Shown here: piece by piece, positions 26,301 to 39,153 of the stretch
Numbering within the stretch: the first letter of the stretch is position 1
Layout of the letters: every line of letters starts with the position of its first letter
Assembly: GCA_037576195.1 (NCBI GenBank)
Contig: CM075101.1
Location: 5,022,001 to 5,086,000 of the forward strand
DNA: 64,000 nucleotides
Direction of reading: 5' to 3'
Origin: Phytoseiulus persimilis
Lineage: Eukaryota; Arthropoda; Arachnida; Mesostigmata; Phytoseiidae
Notes under the pieces: model-generated
Told to the model about the DNA's origin: nothing
Database searches by the model: none
Seen by the model: the letters and a program-made list of their open reading frames with translations, nothing else
Made by a program: the position numbers and the translations under genes

Positions 26301-26880
26301 TTTCGCATGAGGAGGTCCTGACTTTCCGTAGACACGAGCAGCTACACCAGGTAGAGCTCCGAAACTCCGATAAGCTCCATCAAGACGAAGGCGCGGATTA
26401 TCTGGTGCTCGAATGAACGAAGCTCCACTGTTTATCAACTGCAAGTAAACGCGAATATTCGGAGCCTTTACTTCTTCTCTCATCATTCATTTCATTTGCG
26501 TCTGATTCCATATCTCAAGATTCCCATCTGCAGACGAGAACTGAGGATACTACCGGGATGTATCGCGATACTTCCCGTCGGGAGCTCTCTTCTCAAGATT
26601 TTTCGAGAGCGAGGAGTTCTTGACGGACGGGCCTGTTGAAGCGGATATCAACATGACACAGACAATAGAGAGGCGGTGCTTATTGAGGCTTTCGGGTCGA
26701 AAAATCGGAATCAGTGGTGGCGTCGGCAGTTGTTCTCAGAGAAATACAATCCGTTGGATGTATCTGGATGGATGGGTATTTATTGATCACACCATCTTTA
26801 CATTTAGAGTTCGAGAGAAGAGACCGTAGCTGAGGGGCGGTGGTACGGTAGATCCGCTCCCACGCCAAAGAAGGGGAGGG
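20361..26880. other. Intergenic, no recognised gene
   Basis: No conserved protein was recognised. The longest open frames, on the minus strand at 24627-25304 (225 codons) and 22887-23573 (228 codons), lack known motifs, and overlapping frames are open on the other strand as well. No AATAAA lies close downstream of the myosin stop. The first I see is near 22359, so the 3' end of the myosin mRNA is not defined by the sequence. Confidence 0.4.
23126..23157. repeat. G-run/C-run hairpin
   Basis: GA followed by eight G, a 9-nt spacer, then eleven C followed by TC. The arms are complementary over about ten pairs, giving a compact, very stable hairpin. Homopolymer length errors are possible here. 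Confidence 0.75.
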
Positions 26881-26886
26881 CATAGT

Positions 26887-28763
26887 ATGGCACAAACTAG
26901 AAAATGGTCCACCTCGGGGATGTGGGTTAGATATATTCTCTTTTTCTTCCGTCATTCTGAAGGCATTTCGAGCGCAGGGTCAAACTCATTTGAGGAAAAA
27001 GTCCGAAGGATACACCAGAAAGCTGGATTCGCGAGCTTTCCAGAACCCACCTTATGGGCTCTGAATGAGCCAGATAACGGAGATTTACGCATCGTAAGTT
27101 CCCGAATTCCGGTCGGTTCTCATCGGTCCAAGAGATGTTTCATGCTATGAAAAAAAACAAGGCACTTGGAGCACGCCGACTGGACATAAAGTCCTTTGCC
27201 TCAAGACTTTTTCCTCCCAAGGCTATCTTTGGCGAGGGACAGCTGCTTCATGATGGAATCAGGTGAGCGACAGCGAGGAACCTCCCACACGGGTCGCCTC
27301 ATGATAGCCGGGGCGGGGAGCATGATGAGAGTCAGAGCTTCACTACTTTCCGTATCAACACGCTTTCGAGAGTGATATCAGTTACCATTCAAATGTATAC
27401 CATAACAACGTCCGGCGAGAGTTTTTGCTACAAGATATGTTATTCTGTACATTTATTTGTGAGTGGTTTTGGAGATGATCTTGGACCACCGACCAGACTT
27501 TGCGGGCCGGCTCGGAGATAATTCTCTGAGCATCAGACAAACCTTTTGGGTTCGGTTGGAGGCCTAGATTTCGAAAAACTTGAGGCTTTGTGAGTTCACT
27601 GGAGAGGGAGTAGAGGGAAATGGACCATTTCTGGGGATTATCATTCGGCTCGTTGTGTCCCGTCTTCAGTCATCCCTCTACATGGGCGAGTCTGAGGGAG
27701 TAACGTTCCCCGGAAAATTTCGAGTTCCGCCCCGGGCTGCTTGTCGCCCAATCATGCAACTGTTTGTGTGCAATCCAAAGTAAAATGCTCTCTCTCATCA
27801 CGTCCGTCTCATCAAAAACTGTTTCTGGTCACGTCGAAATCATCGACTTTCATGCTCAAACTCCAGAATATTTGATGGTGACAGGCCCCGAACAAGAGAA
27901 AATCATGTTCTTAGCTGTGAAACCCACGGCCAGACTCCCGAAAGCGTGATCACATGGATACTGGAATGAACCGCCTAGACCCCAGAATTATTGAGGTAAC
28001 GCAGGTCGTTACTGGACACGGCCAGTTTCAGACTCACATGGTCAGAATTGGTAAAACTCTTTCAGACTTCTGCGTCCTCTGTGACTCTGGCTCCGCGGAT
28101 GATGCTGATCATACAGTGCTCCATCGTGCGGCGTTGGCGGAGGTCCGAGGGGTGACGAGAGGGGATATAATGGGGAAAACAGTCAGGAAGATGTGAAAAA
28201 GGGGCATGCAAGGTCAGGAACAATTCACGCTAGTGATGAGGTTCTTTCAAGCCGTCAAGACAGAAAAGGTGATACTGGAAGAAAGGCGAAGAGCAGCGGT
28301 TCATGGTGGGACTCTCCGGCTAGGAAGGGTGCTCATTTGCCAAGACGCCGAAACAACCCATTGGAAACGGGCGGGAGGGAAGAGCGGGAGGCTGGGAATG
28401 GCGTCGAAGACGGGTCGGCGGTCCGCCCTGGCTGGACTAGCGGAGGCGTTAATGCCCCAGGCACCTGGTGCAGCATGTAACACGACACGTTTGGTAAAGG
28501 GCGTACAAGACACTTCGGGCAGACAACATCTGAGGTAACCTGGGGTAGAGTAGTTATAAGGAGCAGAGAATTTCAACTCCCGCTCCCATGGTAACGAAGT
28601 AATGCCAACGCAGTCTCGGCCATGGGTGGCGGACCTTCACCCGAAAAGTGAAGGTTGGGGAGACACTAGGTTTTTAGTGGGTATGCGACTCCCACAGTAC
28701 CGAGCGGGACTGTAGCTCGGTCTGCATCACGTGTTTTTCTTCCTGGTCCCCGCAGAAAAAAAA
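26887..28763 (+). mobile_element. Eroded non-LTR retrotransposon (R1/Jockey-type) relic
   Basis: Around 27.12-27.19 kb a frame reads E-M-F-H-A-M-K-K-N-K-A-L-G-A-R-R-L-D-I, a decayed version of the N-K-A-P-G-x-D-x-I block at the start of non-LTR reverse transcriptases. At 27.99-28.13 kb another frame reads V-T-G-H-G-Q-F with a downstream C-x-L-C and H-T motif, matching the cysteine/histidine segment at the C-terminus of R1/I/Jockey ORF2. A helical charged tail follows in a shifted frame to about 28.3 kb. A GC-rich 3' untranslated segment then ends in eight A residues at 28756-28763. Between the two motifs the distance is too short for a full reverse transcriptase, and stops and frameshifts are present, so it is a deleted, inactive copy. 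The 5' boundary is not resolved. Confidence 0.55.
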
Positions 28764-28771
28764 GAGACCTC

Positions 28772-28895
28772 AGAAGTATGCTCAGAGCGACCCCGTAACG
28801 ACCCATGCGGACCCCCAGAAGTATGCTCGGATCGACACCGGAATCACCCGCTCGGACCCCGAGAAGTATACTTGGATCGATCCCGGACAAACTCC
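28772..28895. repeat. 45-bp minisatellite, direct-orientation copies
   Basis: Three units begin with AGAAGTAT at 28772, 28817 and 28862, a spacing of exactly 45 bp each time, with scattered substitutions; the third is truncated. The period is 15 codons, and read on the minus strand the units encode a repeated LLGVRAGDSGVDPS-like peptide. The block starts 9 bp after the retrotransposon poly(A). Confidence 0.85.
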
Positions 28896-29051
28896 AAGAC
28901 AAGCCGACGGTGACAGGTCTCGTGACACGGTCGTTCTCTCCAGATTCTCATTGGTATTCGACGATTCCGAAAATCCTGTTCCGGAGTATCGCACAATGTC
29001 GAACGCTTCCATGATGCTTCGTTTTCATGCTCGCAGGTGACGTGGACTGCG

Positions 29052-29141
29052 CTTCTGGGAGTCCGATCGGGTGATTCCGGGGTCGATCTGAGCCGACTTC
29101 TGGGGGTCCGGGCAGGTGATTCCGGAGTTGATCCGGCGGCT
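29052..29141. repeat. 45-bp minisatellite, inverted copies
   Basis: Two units beginning CTTCTGGG at 29052 and 29097 (45 bp apart) are reverse complements of the units at 28772-28895. The same LLGVRAGDSGVDPS-like peptide therefore appears on the plus strand here. A 156-bp unique spacer separates the two blocks, so the whole forms an imperfect foldback. Confidence 0.85.
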
Positions 29142-32100
29142 TGGAGCCAGCCGACTGGACATATAGTCTTCTTTTCCGTTGGGGAACCAAATCCGACAGA
29201 TATCATTCGAATCCCTGACCGAAGGCCGAAAGCGCCGGAGAAATGCCGAGACCATTTTGCCGGAATGACGGCATCAATGACTGAAGAGGTTGCTCAGACT
29301 TGGTTCACATCTTCGGGAATTTTTTCATCAGGTTCTTCTACAAGAGGTGCATAATTTACGCCAAGCTTGAGCTTTCCAGATAAAAGTGGTTCCAAATCGA
29401 CCCTGCATTTTTATGAAGTCTAAGAATCAAACATTCGTTCGCATTTCGACCGTCCTCTGTCAGGGTTCCCAGATGATATTATTATGCTTCCCCCGAATTC
29501 CCGCCAAGTTCGTTCTCGAGTGCTCAAGGCGCGATCAACTTTTGACGAGAGGCCTCCGGACGGGAAATCCGGCCTCCCCAAACGTTTGCTTGTACCTGCC
29601 CGCGAATCCTCCCCGGCCTGGGATGCGGGAACCGCTTCGGTGTGGATTCAAAACTACGTACATTACTGTTTGGGACTATCATGCAGTTGGAGAGCTGGAG
29701 GAGGAACGGAACATGGACTCGGAACGGCCGCGCACAGCCTAGTGATATAGCTAGAGAGCTCAAGCTCGGTGCTCAAGGCGCGTTCCTCAAGGTTGAACAA
29801 GAAAAGTCCACGCAAAGGGTGGGAGGGAAGTCCGTCGACCTATGCAACCGGTTTGGAAGTAGCTGATAGGCCAATAAAGTCTGAAGAGGAACAGGATCGT
29901 ACGCGAAACAAAACCGCCGGATAGGTTTGCCATCCTTGACTGAATCAATAAAGCCGATCAATGAGAATATAGCTGGCTCCCTACCTGGCCGGGCATCCCG
30001 CTCGGCGAGTTTTTGCTCATGGCAGATCGGGACTCGACGGATCGTCCAGCCCTCCAACGCGCCTGTTGTGTTCAAACAGTTTGTCCCACTTCGGTTTCGA
30101 GACTGAGTTGTTGGGACGACATTAATTCCATGACTCAAGATAGTTTCTCAGATAACTTGTAACGACACTCAACTCTTTGCGAAGCAAATTACGCAGAAGT
30201 GGCTTGCGTGGCCTGAAGGTTGAGGATCCTGCCTCGCACACACAGAAAGGGAGAAACGCCGCGCGTCCAATGTCCAGAATCACTCTGACTCTCCAGATAA
30301 TCTGATAATAGCCTGATCTCCAACTCCAGACATGCTCTTGGAGCTTCAGTTCCCCAGGCGAACGATCACGAGGGGAAAATTATCGAGGAAAGCTTTCTTA
30401 TTGATGCCGCGCGATGCGAGAAGGCCACTCGTATCACCAATCCGTCAATCATTCGGAGCACACGTATCTTCTAAATACCGCTCTCGAATGGGTCTATGGG
30501 CTTGCAAAGTGTTCGTTGTTCCATACTACCGCCCAGTCCACGCCATCTATCTATATGTTCACCTTAGAAATAATAGCTCAGTGGACGTCACAGAGTCCGT
30601 GACTTTCACAACAGGGATGTGAACGACAATCGTCTAGCGTCAGCAAGATTCCAGCTCAGGCGCCGAACCGGCAGCTCATCGATACACCCTGAGTTGCGAA
30701 GGGCATTCGTGTTCTCCGAGAGCGAGAACCAATGAATAAAATTAGGAGGCATTGCCGAGCACGTCAACGCAGCGAAACATTACCATGACGAGAGAGCTAC
30801 CAGAGCCTAACTTTGATCCCAGCTTTTCAGGCAGACGCCATTTCAGTCAACGACCTGGTGCGATTTCGGGCCAAACAGGCTCTTCGAGAGGACTTTCCTG
30901 ATCGGAGATCGAGAGCAGGCGCGCCCGTTCAATAGCACTGAAACAGGCGTTGCAAACATTCAGAGGACATCTGAAACGCAAGGGAGCCGTAGAGTCCTCG
31001 ACTCAACCAGCCTCGCATCGTATTTGTTTGCCACGAGCACAATTAATCTCCGTCAAACCGGTTCTTACGCTGCTCATCATGGAACAATGTTGCGGAGAGG
31101 TTCGGTTGTTTCCTCCAACTTCGCGTTGTTCCTCGTTCTGCTTCTCAGTTTGAGTAAGACGATCCGTGATTTATTAGGACAGCGTCACCTCCTCCAGAAA
31201 CCCGGGGGCGAATCGCAACGTCCGCGAATTTCGGGCCCGTGAAGTTGTCAGTTACAAAAGACCGGAGGTAGTGATACAGCGAGTGTCTTTTCTGAAAACA
31301 GCTTTATCACCCCCCACTCCTCCAACCCACTCCTTTCGCACGAGCCTTCGGCGTGCGAGGCACTGCGGCAGGAGCTAACTCGGTTACGATGCAACAAGCC
31401 GGGAAGCACAGGTCGTCCATCTACGTCTCATTTGCTGTTTGCTCCCTCACGTGCGGTGGCAGCGAGAGAGCCTCAGGAGATACGAAAAGGAGACTCTCAG
31501 GAGTCCCCGAAGGCTCGATTGACATGTCAGGCGAATGAACTAGACACCTCCTGTCAGGAGGCAAGACCGATGGAGTCAGCTCGGGAAATCGAAAGCCGAA
31601 CAACGAGCGAAGCGTGGTTACCAATAACAGCGACCCGAATTCCCGGCGCCGCAATGAACGTTGTTAGTGGCTCTCCCTACTGGCGGAGCTCGAGCTCGCG
31701 TGGTCACTTGTCAACTTATCGATTCTGTTGAATCAATTACGCTCTGCGTCTCAAAGCAGATTCGCTCGAGCGATTGTTTTCGGGGAACTGAAAAGGATCC
31801 CCGCACACGGCCTGGATCTTCGAGGGCTCGAGCGGCGCATTATTCCTGAAGCTCGCACAGCTCAACAGCTAGCTGCTGTTTCTATTGCATGCTGTCAATC
31901 GTGGTTTTTCTTCGGTCGCCGCATCAGCACTCCGTGAGCGAATCACAGCGGCTCGGCTGGATTTCTATGTGAGCTGAACACCGTACAATCCAATGGGATC
32001 ACTCGAATCGTTTTTTTTCTTTTCGTTCGCCTCTCTCGCTTCGTTGCTCGCTCGGGGCTGCCAGCAACTCTGACTGATGACCAGCTGTCGAGTCGATCGA

Positions 32101-35100
32101 AGGCCTTGATGGACGGGTGTCAGACAACGACAGATCACTCGACGACCTGACCGAAGAGAGGCTCTCTGCATAAAATATGATCATTCTCGTCTCAGACTTT
32201 TTCGTCTGATGCCAGCTAATGGTCGCAATGCCTCGATGAAGAGACGCTGCATTGCGGCAGAGTCGAAAGCCGGGCGGAAAAAAGAAGCGAGGTGGACGAG
32301 GAAAACAAAGACCCGGCCTCCTTCGATCATGGCTCTGAAATTACGCGGTCCAATTCAATTTTGGTCCTTTTGTTCTTGAGCAACCCGGCGCGGTCATCGG
32401 CTTTCGGTTTCGGAGCGTTGTGAGTTCGATGATGAACTGATGGTTTCCGCCTGTAACTTCGTAATCAGGACGCGGGATTCGTTGCTCCGCCATTCGAACG
32501 CTCTGATCTACAGCAACCGTGAGGCCGAGCATGAACAGACTTTTTGAGCCTCGCAGTGTACATTTTACTCCCTATCCTTCGCTTCGGACTTTCTGAACTT
32601 CATAGAGAGCTGGGAAAGACAATCCGGGCCAGGCAGGCTCGATCATAGTGAGGTTCCTTGATTCGAGTGCCGTCCCAGAACGCAGAGTAAGAGTGGCTCG
32701 GAAGCGGGAGATGAGTCAGTGGACGGGATATCGATGGTAGTTGGCTTCAACTCCTTCGACGCGAATATCTCGTAATGCAGCAGGCGACACACCGGAGTTT
32801 TCGTTTTCTGTATTGTGGCTCAGTTGTGTGGTCCCGGAATTCGCGTTTCCGCGCGACGAACTACAATAATCTTAACCTGCGACGACAAGGGAGCTATGTG
32901 GTTGTCATCTGTCCTCCACGCTCGAAGAAAGGTCCGAATCCTCTCGAACTATGGATACCAGAGGGAGGACTTCGGGAACCAATGGCTAAGATACTTGGCC
33001 CGGCTTCCCGATGGGGGAGGGATCCCGGACTCGCTATCCAGATCTTTCACGATCATGCGTATTGCGGAGCTGCCACAAAGTGGATTCCAGATGACCCACC
33101 TCGGCGCGATAATGGGATGAATCGAGCTCAATGCTGTTCACCGGCACAGGATCCTCAAAGCCATGACTTTCCCATTCGAGCGCTCTGGGGTGTCAACGTG
33201 ATCATCAGTTGGAAGCAGAGTTCACGAGATCCTCGAAATATAACAATCGTCTGCGATTTACGGTCAGGCGCTCTCGGTGATGAGATCTCATACCATAGAG
33301 ATTACCGTGACTCGATCTCGCAAGCAGGGAGAAGGAGCTCGAATCGGGTTCGAAACCGGATGAGCCTGATCTTTCTTCCCGACATCCGGATATCGAGTCT
33401 TAAGAAGGTCACCGGGAGTTTCTGGACATTGCTTGATCGCAAACAGAACGTGGAATATTCGACATCGTGCCACGCTCGCTACAGGTGGCATCATAGTTTC
33501 TCGGGAGCGATTGCTTACATTGATTTCGAGCGTATTCGGTCTCCAAGAATCAGTGAGACCCACTGAATCGTGAACTGACATAGAACGAGGCAGAGGTACG
33601 ACTGGAATATCCTAAAGTAGCTAAGCCATCGTGCTGATCAGCAGGTTGAGGTCTCTGCTAGGGCGCGAGCATTTATCGCCGGATTCCTCTCCGTTCGTAT
33701 CTGGGGATGGTCTCCTCACTCAGGTTAGGTCGATCGGAAGAAGTTCGACGAGACGCCGAAGCAAAGAGTCTGCGTCACCGGTTAGAGATCCCGCATACTC
33801 ATTTGCATTGCATGCCTGCCGAGAATACCGATGGGAGCTCCATAATTATTTCTGTTGATCAATAATGCCGCTTGACAAACGGTTGTTCGGAGTCAAATGA
33901 ACCTTGAAGCTGAGGAATGCTTCATGAATCCTGTTTACAATGGGGAAAAACGCCGATTTTATGAGCGTCACATTCGCTCTCGATTACACGGCAGCATGTC
34001 AAACCCTCCGAAGAACTACCGTACATTCGATTTGTTCTCCTGAGCAAAGATGCCGGACGCACCAGTGGCCAACCCGGTACGAGGACTCGCAAAGATCCAA
34101 CCGGCACGCTCAGGTATCGCTTCGTGCTCCCGAACTGGCCGGAACTTTCCCCTGAGAGGACCTTCGACGTTCAGAGCCATGGGAGCGTCCGCGGTGCGTA
34201 CCTGTTGCGCTTTTCGTCAACGTAAACTGATGTAAATGAAACGCTTCCATTAGGCTGCTACGATGGATGAACGAACGAACGAAGGCGAGACGCTTGAATA
34301 CTGAGACCGAGCTAGAGTTTCTCGGAACGGAACATGGCTCCTATTCCAATCGCTGCGGCTCATCTGCATGTCAGAAGGCTTCGAAGGAGTTCGGGATTCC
34401 CCGATTGGCCTGTGCCTGTGTGAATCACGCCCGTGTGAATTGGTGTTCCTAACGGAGAGATCTGCAGACAAGAAATCTCTGCCGAAACGCGACTTGTGGA
34501 GGAGGATCCTCCCCTTTCGCACTGGGGAGATAAGCAGAGACAGAAGGGGAACGTTGAATTATTTAGACGTCTAATAACGCCCGGTGAGTGAATACGGTCG
34601 AGGTGGTGGCGGCAGCGCTGTAGCGATGCGGACACGGTGTTGCGAGGAATAATTTGTATCATTTTCTGTTGTGTTCATTCTCTCATGCTAGGTCCGCGTT
34701 TTCACCGTGAGGGCAGCGAGCGTGCGTGTTTCAACGCGTCGCTGTGCTGGGAAAAAGCCGTATTCGCCAGCTGTTTAGATTTGAAACTTAGAAGCGGCGA
34801 CCCACCAGGGAATCATGGAGTTACAAGCGTTCCTTGGGTAAACTTTGAATCGCGTCGACTGAGGAATCGCGGGAGCTAGCGAGCCAGCGTTGGGTGCGTC
34901 TTGACTCTGCGACGGCGACTTTTGGATCGACAATCCCCACTGAGTGTGAGGTGTTCGACTCGCACGAGGAGACCCGAAGAAATTCGAGACTTTGATCTGA
35001 CCAGAACCACGTTCCGGTTTCTCTACGTAGGCAGAGTAGGCGTTCTACGGGTTCCGAGTGGCCGCGAAATTTCGCCCGCGTATACAGTTGTCACGAGGCC

Positions 35101-35640
35101 CTCGATCTGGAGCCATCCCGACAATAGCGATGAGTCTCAACAGCGGATCGCCTTTCAGTGGGAGTTTCGTTCACATGATGCCTGAGAGTCTCCTCCCAGA
35201 GCCTTGGACGAGCGTGGTGCCTGGGAATCGGCGAGCGGATTCCCAGCACGCCTGGAGAACAACTTTTTACCAAAAGTGTTCCACCATCTCTTCCGGGAAA
35301 ATTGCAGTAAACGGGAGCGACAGCAAAACTCAATGGGGACCTGCTATACGGTTGTTGAACGTAACTTTGTCCAAGCCCGCATGAGCGACGCTCAAAGTTT
35401 TATGGAGTCCGACGAGCAGGCGGGCAGACGACTACCCTAACGGTCCAGCATTAGACCGGTCCGGCGGGCGGTTGGCTCGTCGTCCAGGGAGCTATGCATT
35501 CAGCGGGCAAAAGTACTTTTTGCGGAGGGGGGCAAGTACGGCCTGGCAGAGAGGGCACGTTGCAAAGGGCTCTTCGGCGAGCAAAGTCACTCACTCCTCC
35601 CATGTTTCCATGGGTGAACGGCTCACTGCAGGACCCGCCG
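29142..35640. other. Intergenic, no recognised gene
   Basis: No conserved motif, RNA gene or repeat array was recognised. The longest open frame is 32775-33566 on the plus strand (263 codons). It has no recognisable domain, low-bias codons and competing frames on the other strand. It may be chance, or a piece of an old mobile element. Confidence 0.4.
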
Positions 35641-35660
35641 GGAGACAGGCCGCCGAGCGG

Positions 35661-35701
35661 GTAGGCAGGCAGGCCGGCCGGCAGCCTAGTTGGTTGGATG
35701 G
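35661..35701. repeat. Degenerate GGCA/GGCC tetranucleotide array
   Basis: Consecutive GGCA, GGCC and TTGG-type 4-mers in a constant 4-bp phase. This is the first of the many such arrays between here and the end of the window. Confidence 0.65.
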
Positions 35702-38133
35702 TCATGTGTCCTGAAGCCGCGCCCTCTAGTCCCACCCTTTGCGTTTCCGTGCCAACCAACGTCCGAGTCGGGAACCCCGTACAGCGGCCGTGCTGGCTGC
35801 CGGCTCGCGGGCTGTTTTCTTGCGGGGCAGGCTGTCGACCTAAAATACGTTCAGACGTGCTCGCCAGGCTCTCGTTCGAATCAAAAACAAATATTTCTGA
35901 GAGCTCTTTCGAGCGAGCCAGCTCGGAGAAAACAATGCTGATCAAGAAGGAGAGCCGAGTCGGTGCTCGTTCGGTTGGATGCTCACTCGCGCCGGTGGGT
36001 CTCTGGCCCTCGCGACCCATCGGGAAGAAAAATTGGAGGCACTTCCTCTCCAAATTCAATTCCAAAGCCTCGTTTCTGCGAGAAACAGGTCTTGGTCACC
36101 GCGAAACGAGGGTCCGGGTAGCTCTCCTCGTACCCCAAGCCGCCTTGAGCTTCAATTAGAAGATCTCAATCCTGAGCATGGCGAATCGTGTAATGGGATC
36201 CCAAAGCGAGTCTTTGTCGATCTGCATCGAAATTAGGCGATTGCTCGATGAGACTCTCATGCATTGTTGATGCGTGAGTTCTAGTTTATTTTTCTCCGTT
36301 TGACTCCTCGATCCTCACTGCTGATGAACTCTTCATTTGGAATATGGAACGAGAGCGCTAAAGAAAAGAAAACAGCGAGTCGAAAACTCGTTTCCTTCGG
36401 AACGTTTTTGCAACGACGATACCCCGCAAGGTCTGGCGATCATATCACTTCCAACGTCGTAAAAGCAAACGCAAGACCGCCTCGAACAGGATCCTGAAGT
36501 TTGTTCAAGAGCTGTCGCGATGTCTGCTCTGCCGGAATTCCAGAATTCGAGTCGCGTGGTATTTTCCACGGAAGCCCGTTGAGGCGGAGTTTCGATTCAG
36601 CGGTCGCTTCGAGGTTCCTGATGGATGAGGTGTGAGATAGCCGCGGGGATTTTGTGGTTATACGCCGTGACTTAGCCAATCGGTCGTGCAACCCGATGAG
36701 AACTTACGGGGTTCTTCCCCCGAAGTCTTGTGCTAGATGGGATTTGATAGAAACTTGTCCAACTAATTGATCGAGTTCTCTTGATGGGGTCGCTGCTTCT
36801 CAAACGGTGTGTTTTGCGAACTTGTGGCGTGAGAAAGCCCCACTCAGGAGGATTACTCGCGAAGAGCTTCGAAATTCCTAGCGTCGAACTTCATCGAACT
36901 CAAACTCATTAGAACACGGCTTGTACCATGAAAACGGGAAAACTCCGCGAAGAAAACAGAGATGTGCAATCGCTGCGAACGATGCTTCAGTCGCGTGTTA
37001 ACCGGTGCCGTAGTGAGTTTCGAGCTAACAAACACGGGTTTCGCGGGGTCGCTTCATTCGGATACGGTCTTTATCAATGGTGCTCGCTCATCATCAGTCA
37101 TGATCCATCAACGAGCTCGACAGCGATCTGGAATCAATCTTCGCGCCGATTAAAGCCTCTCCTGGCGTCGCCTCAGCTACTGAGCTGGCAGGTTGGCCCA
37201 CAAGTCATCGAGAGCTTTTGTCGGCCCACACTTGGTCACATCCGAGTGCGAGCCCAAACCCAAATGAATGATTGTGTAACTTGGGGAGCGAACTAGGGGA
37301 GAAGAGTGTTTTCCTGTTCGAAAACGCCATTCCGAACGTCACGAGCAACTCATCACCTCTTCGATCATCGTCAGACGCTCCTTCGGAGGAAAGTACCTCG
37401 TGTCGGTCTCGCTCGTTTCATTTCCAATGAGAAACCCTATTCCACCTCGCGGATATCGCGCGAATTTGAAGAAGAAAAATGTACTGTCCTCACCGAGCAT
37501 CGATCATCACCGAAAGAAGGGAGAATTCGGCACGGATCAGCAGGTCCAAGTCGTTGAATCACGCCTCGGATGTGTTTATCTAGGAGTCGGTTGGACGGGA
37601 CGAAAATTTCTCCCTCGTTTTCCATTGAGAGCCTCCAACCCCTCGAGTTCTCAATCATCAGAAGCATTGTCGATGTCGGATACAACGCCAGCAGCGGATG
37701 ATGCTGCTGCTGCGATTCGGGTGCGCTGTTCCATCAATTTTCACTCGGCCATGAAACTGCCACCAGGACCGGGACTCCGCCATGGCCCGCTTGAGCTAGA
37801 AATCGGATGCGCGGCCGCAGAATAACCCCTACCGTTCAGTTCAGCTCGAAGTATGCTTCTATCAAGTACGATTCGAGCCACCTCTGATTGGGGGGACCTC
37901 TCAACTGGCCAATCAGCGAGGCAATGCCGAGCGTGAAAAGCGCACCGTTCATGAGCTCCCTGAGCCTCAAGCCTGTTGATTACCTTGGGAGGATATCTCT
38001 GTTCGCCCAGAGAGCGAACATGCAGAAATAGCCGGTGAGACGAATTACGGAGCTCAGGTTACGTATTCCAGTAGTAGCGCTAATTCAGTAAGCAGTAAAA
38101 GCGGCGCAGCTCCCCTCTTCGCTTGATTGACTT

Positions 38134-38147
38134 CGCTGACGTCAGCG
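38134..38147. promoter_or_regulatory. 14-bp palindrome containing a full CRE
   Basis: The perfect palindrome CGCTGACGTCAGCG contains TGACGTCA, the full-length CREB/ATF site. It lies 8.8 kb upstream of the Dfd start. Function is unproven. Confidence 0.5.
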
Positions 38148-38785
38148 TGCCGGTCGCAGAGCTGATTCATTTGTCATGTTGTGTGTCAGCGACAATTTCT
38201 GGAGATGTCCGCAGAGTTAGAGGGATACACGCTCCTACTTTGGGAGCCGAAAACGGATTAGAAGAAGAGATTCCGTCGGAAGAAGGGAATGGAGTCGGCC
38301 GGTATGTGTCGTCTACGTTCACGTTCCAGGAACCGCACCAGCTCCGGGGTGCGCTCGAGGTTCCGAGCTTGTGATTATGATCCTTTTCATCGACGGACGT
38401 CGGCTGGGAGAGAAGCGACCCGAGCGACGAATGACATCGGGCATGTACAAGGTCGAGGCATGCAGGTATTGTCGCAAATTGTCGGTTACATGTTCCCACA
38501 CACGCGCACATCTTCGTACAAAGCCTCGACACACATGGTGGACTGACTGGTTTCGTCAAGCTGCGAAAGGCTAAAAGAGCGAGCACGCGGGGGCACGCTG
38601 GTCGGCAAGGAGACCGAGATGGGTGCTGGCAGAGGTTTCTGTAACACAGCGACAATTTCGCCGAGAATCCATGGAGATCGTGCTGTCGGCCAGAAGCGGA
38701 CGGCAACAACCTCAACGGCCACCTCAGCGCCCTCATAATGTGACGCCTCCCGTATATCTTCGGCTTGCTGTCATGAGTGCCTGCG

Positions 38786-38800
38786 GCCATTATTAATGGC
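38786..38800. promoter_or_regulatory. Inverted pair of TAATGG homeodomain cores
   Basis: GCCATTATTAATGGC is a perfect palindrome around a central T, placing two TAATGG cores head to head. TAATGG is a common Hox-class binding core. Position upstream of a Hox gene makes a regulatory role plausible but not shown. Confidence 0.4.
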
Positions 38801-38940
38801 TGGAGGCTCCAAGGACTGCTTGGCTCGCTGACTCGTACCTTGACTGGCAGCCGGACAGTCGGCCGACCGGCCGTTCGAGCAAGTGGCGAGTTTTCGGACT
38901 GAGGAATGCGCTATGGGGTGTCTCCGTTGTCTATCGACGG

Positions 38941-39153
38941 TCGAACGAGCGAACGAACGCACTGACTGACTGACTGACTGTTCGATCCTACCCAGAACTC
39001 CTTATGCGCCAAAACCAGAGAACCGGATCGAACATAGCCGACCGGCCGAACGCCTGGTGGACGCGCGGACAAACAAACCGACCGATGGACGGATGAACGG
39101 ACAGAGCATCGAGCAAGCGAGCGAGCAGCCGTCCGTCCGACCGACCGACCGAG
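38941..39153. repeat. Tetranucleotide arrays (ACTG)n, (GCGA)n, (CGAC)n
   Basis: A perfect CTGA run at about 38961-38980, then a looser stretch of CGAC, GGAC, GCGA and GTCC units up to 39153. The 4-bp phase is largely kept while the bases drift. Confidence 0.75.

Noticed and set aside
32775-33566. 263-codon plus-strand open frame
   Set aside because: No recognisable domain, low-bias composition and competing frames. It could be chance or an old element fragment, so I did not call it a gene.
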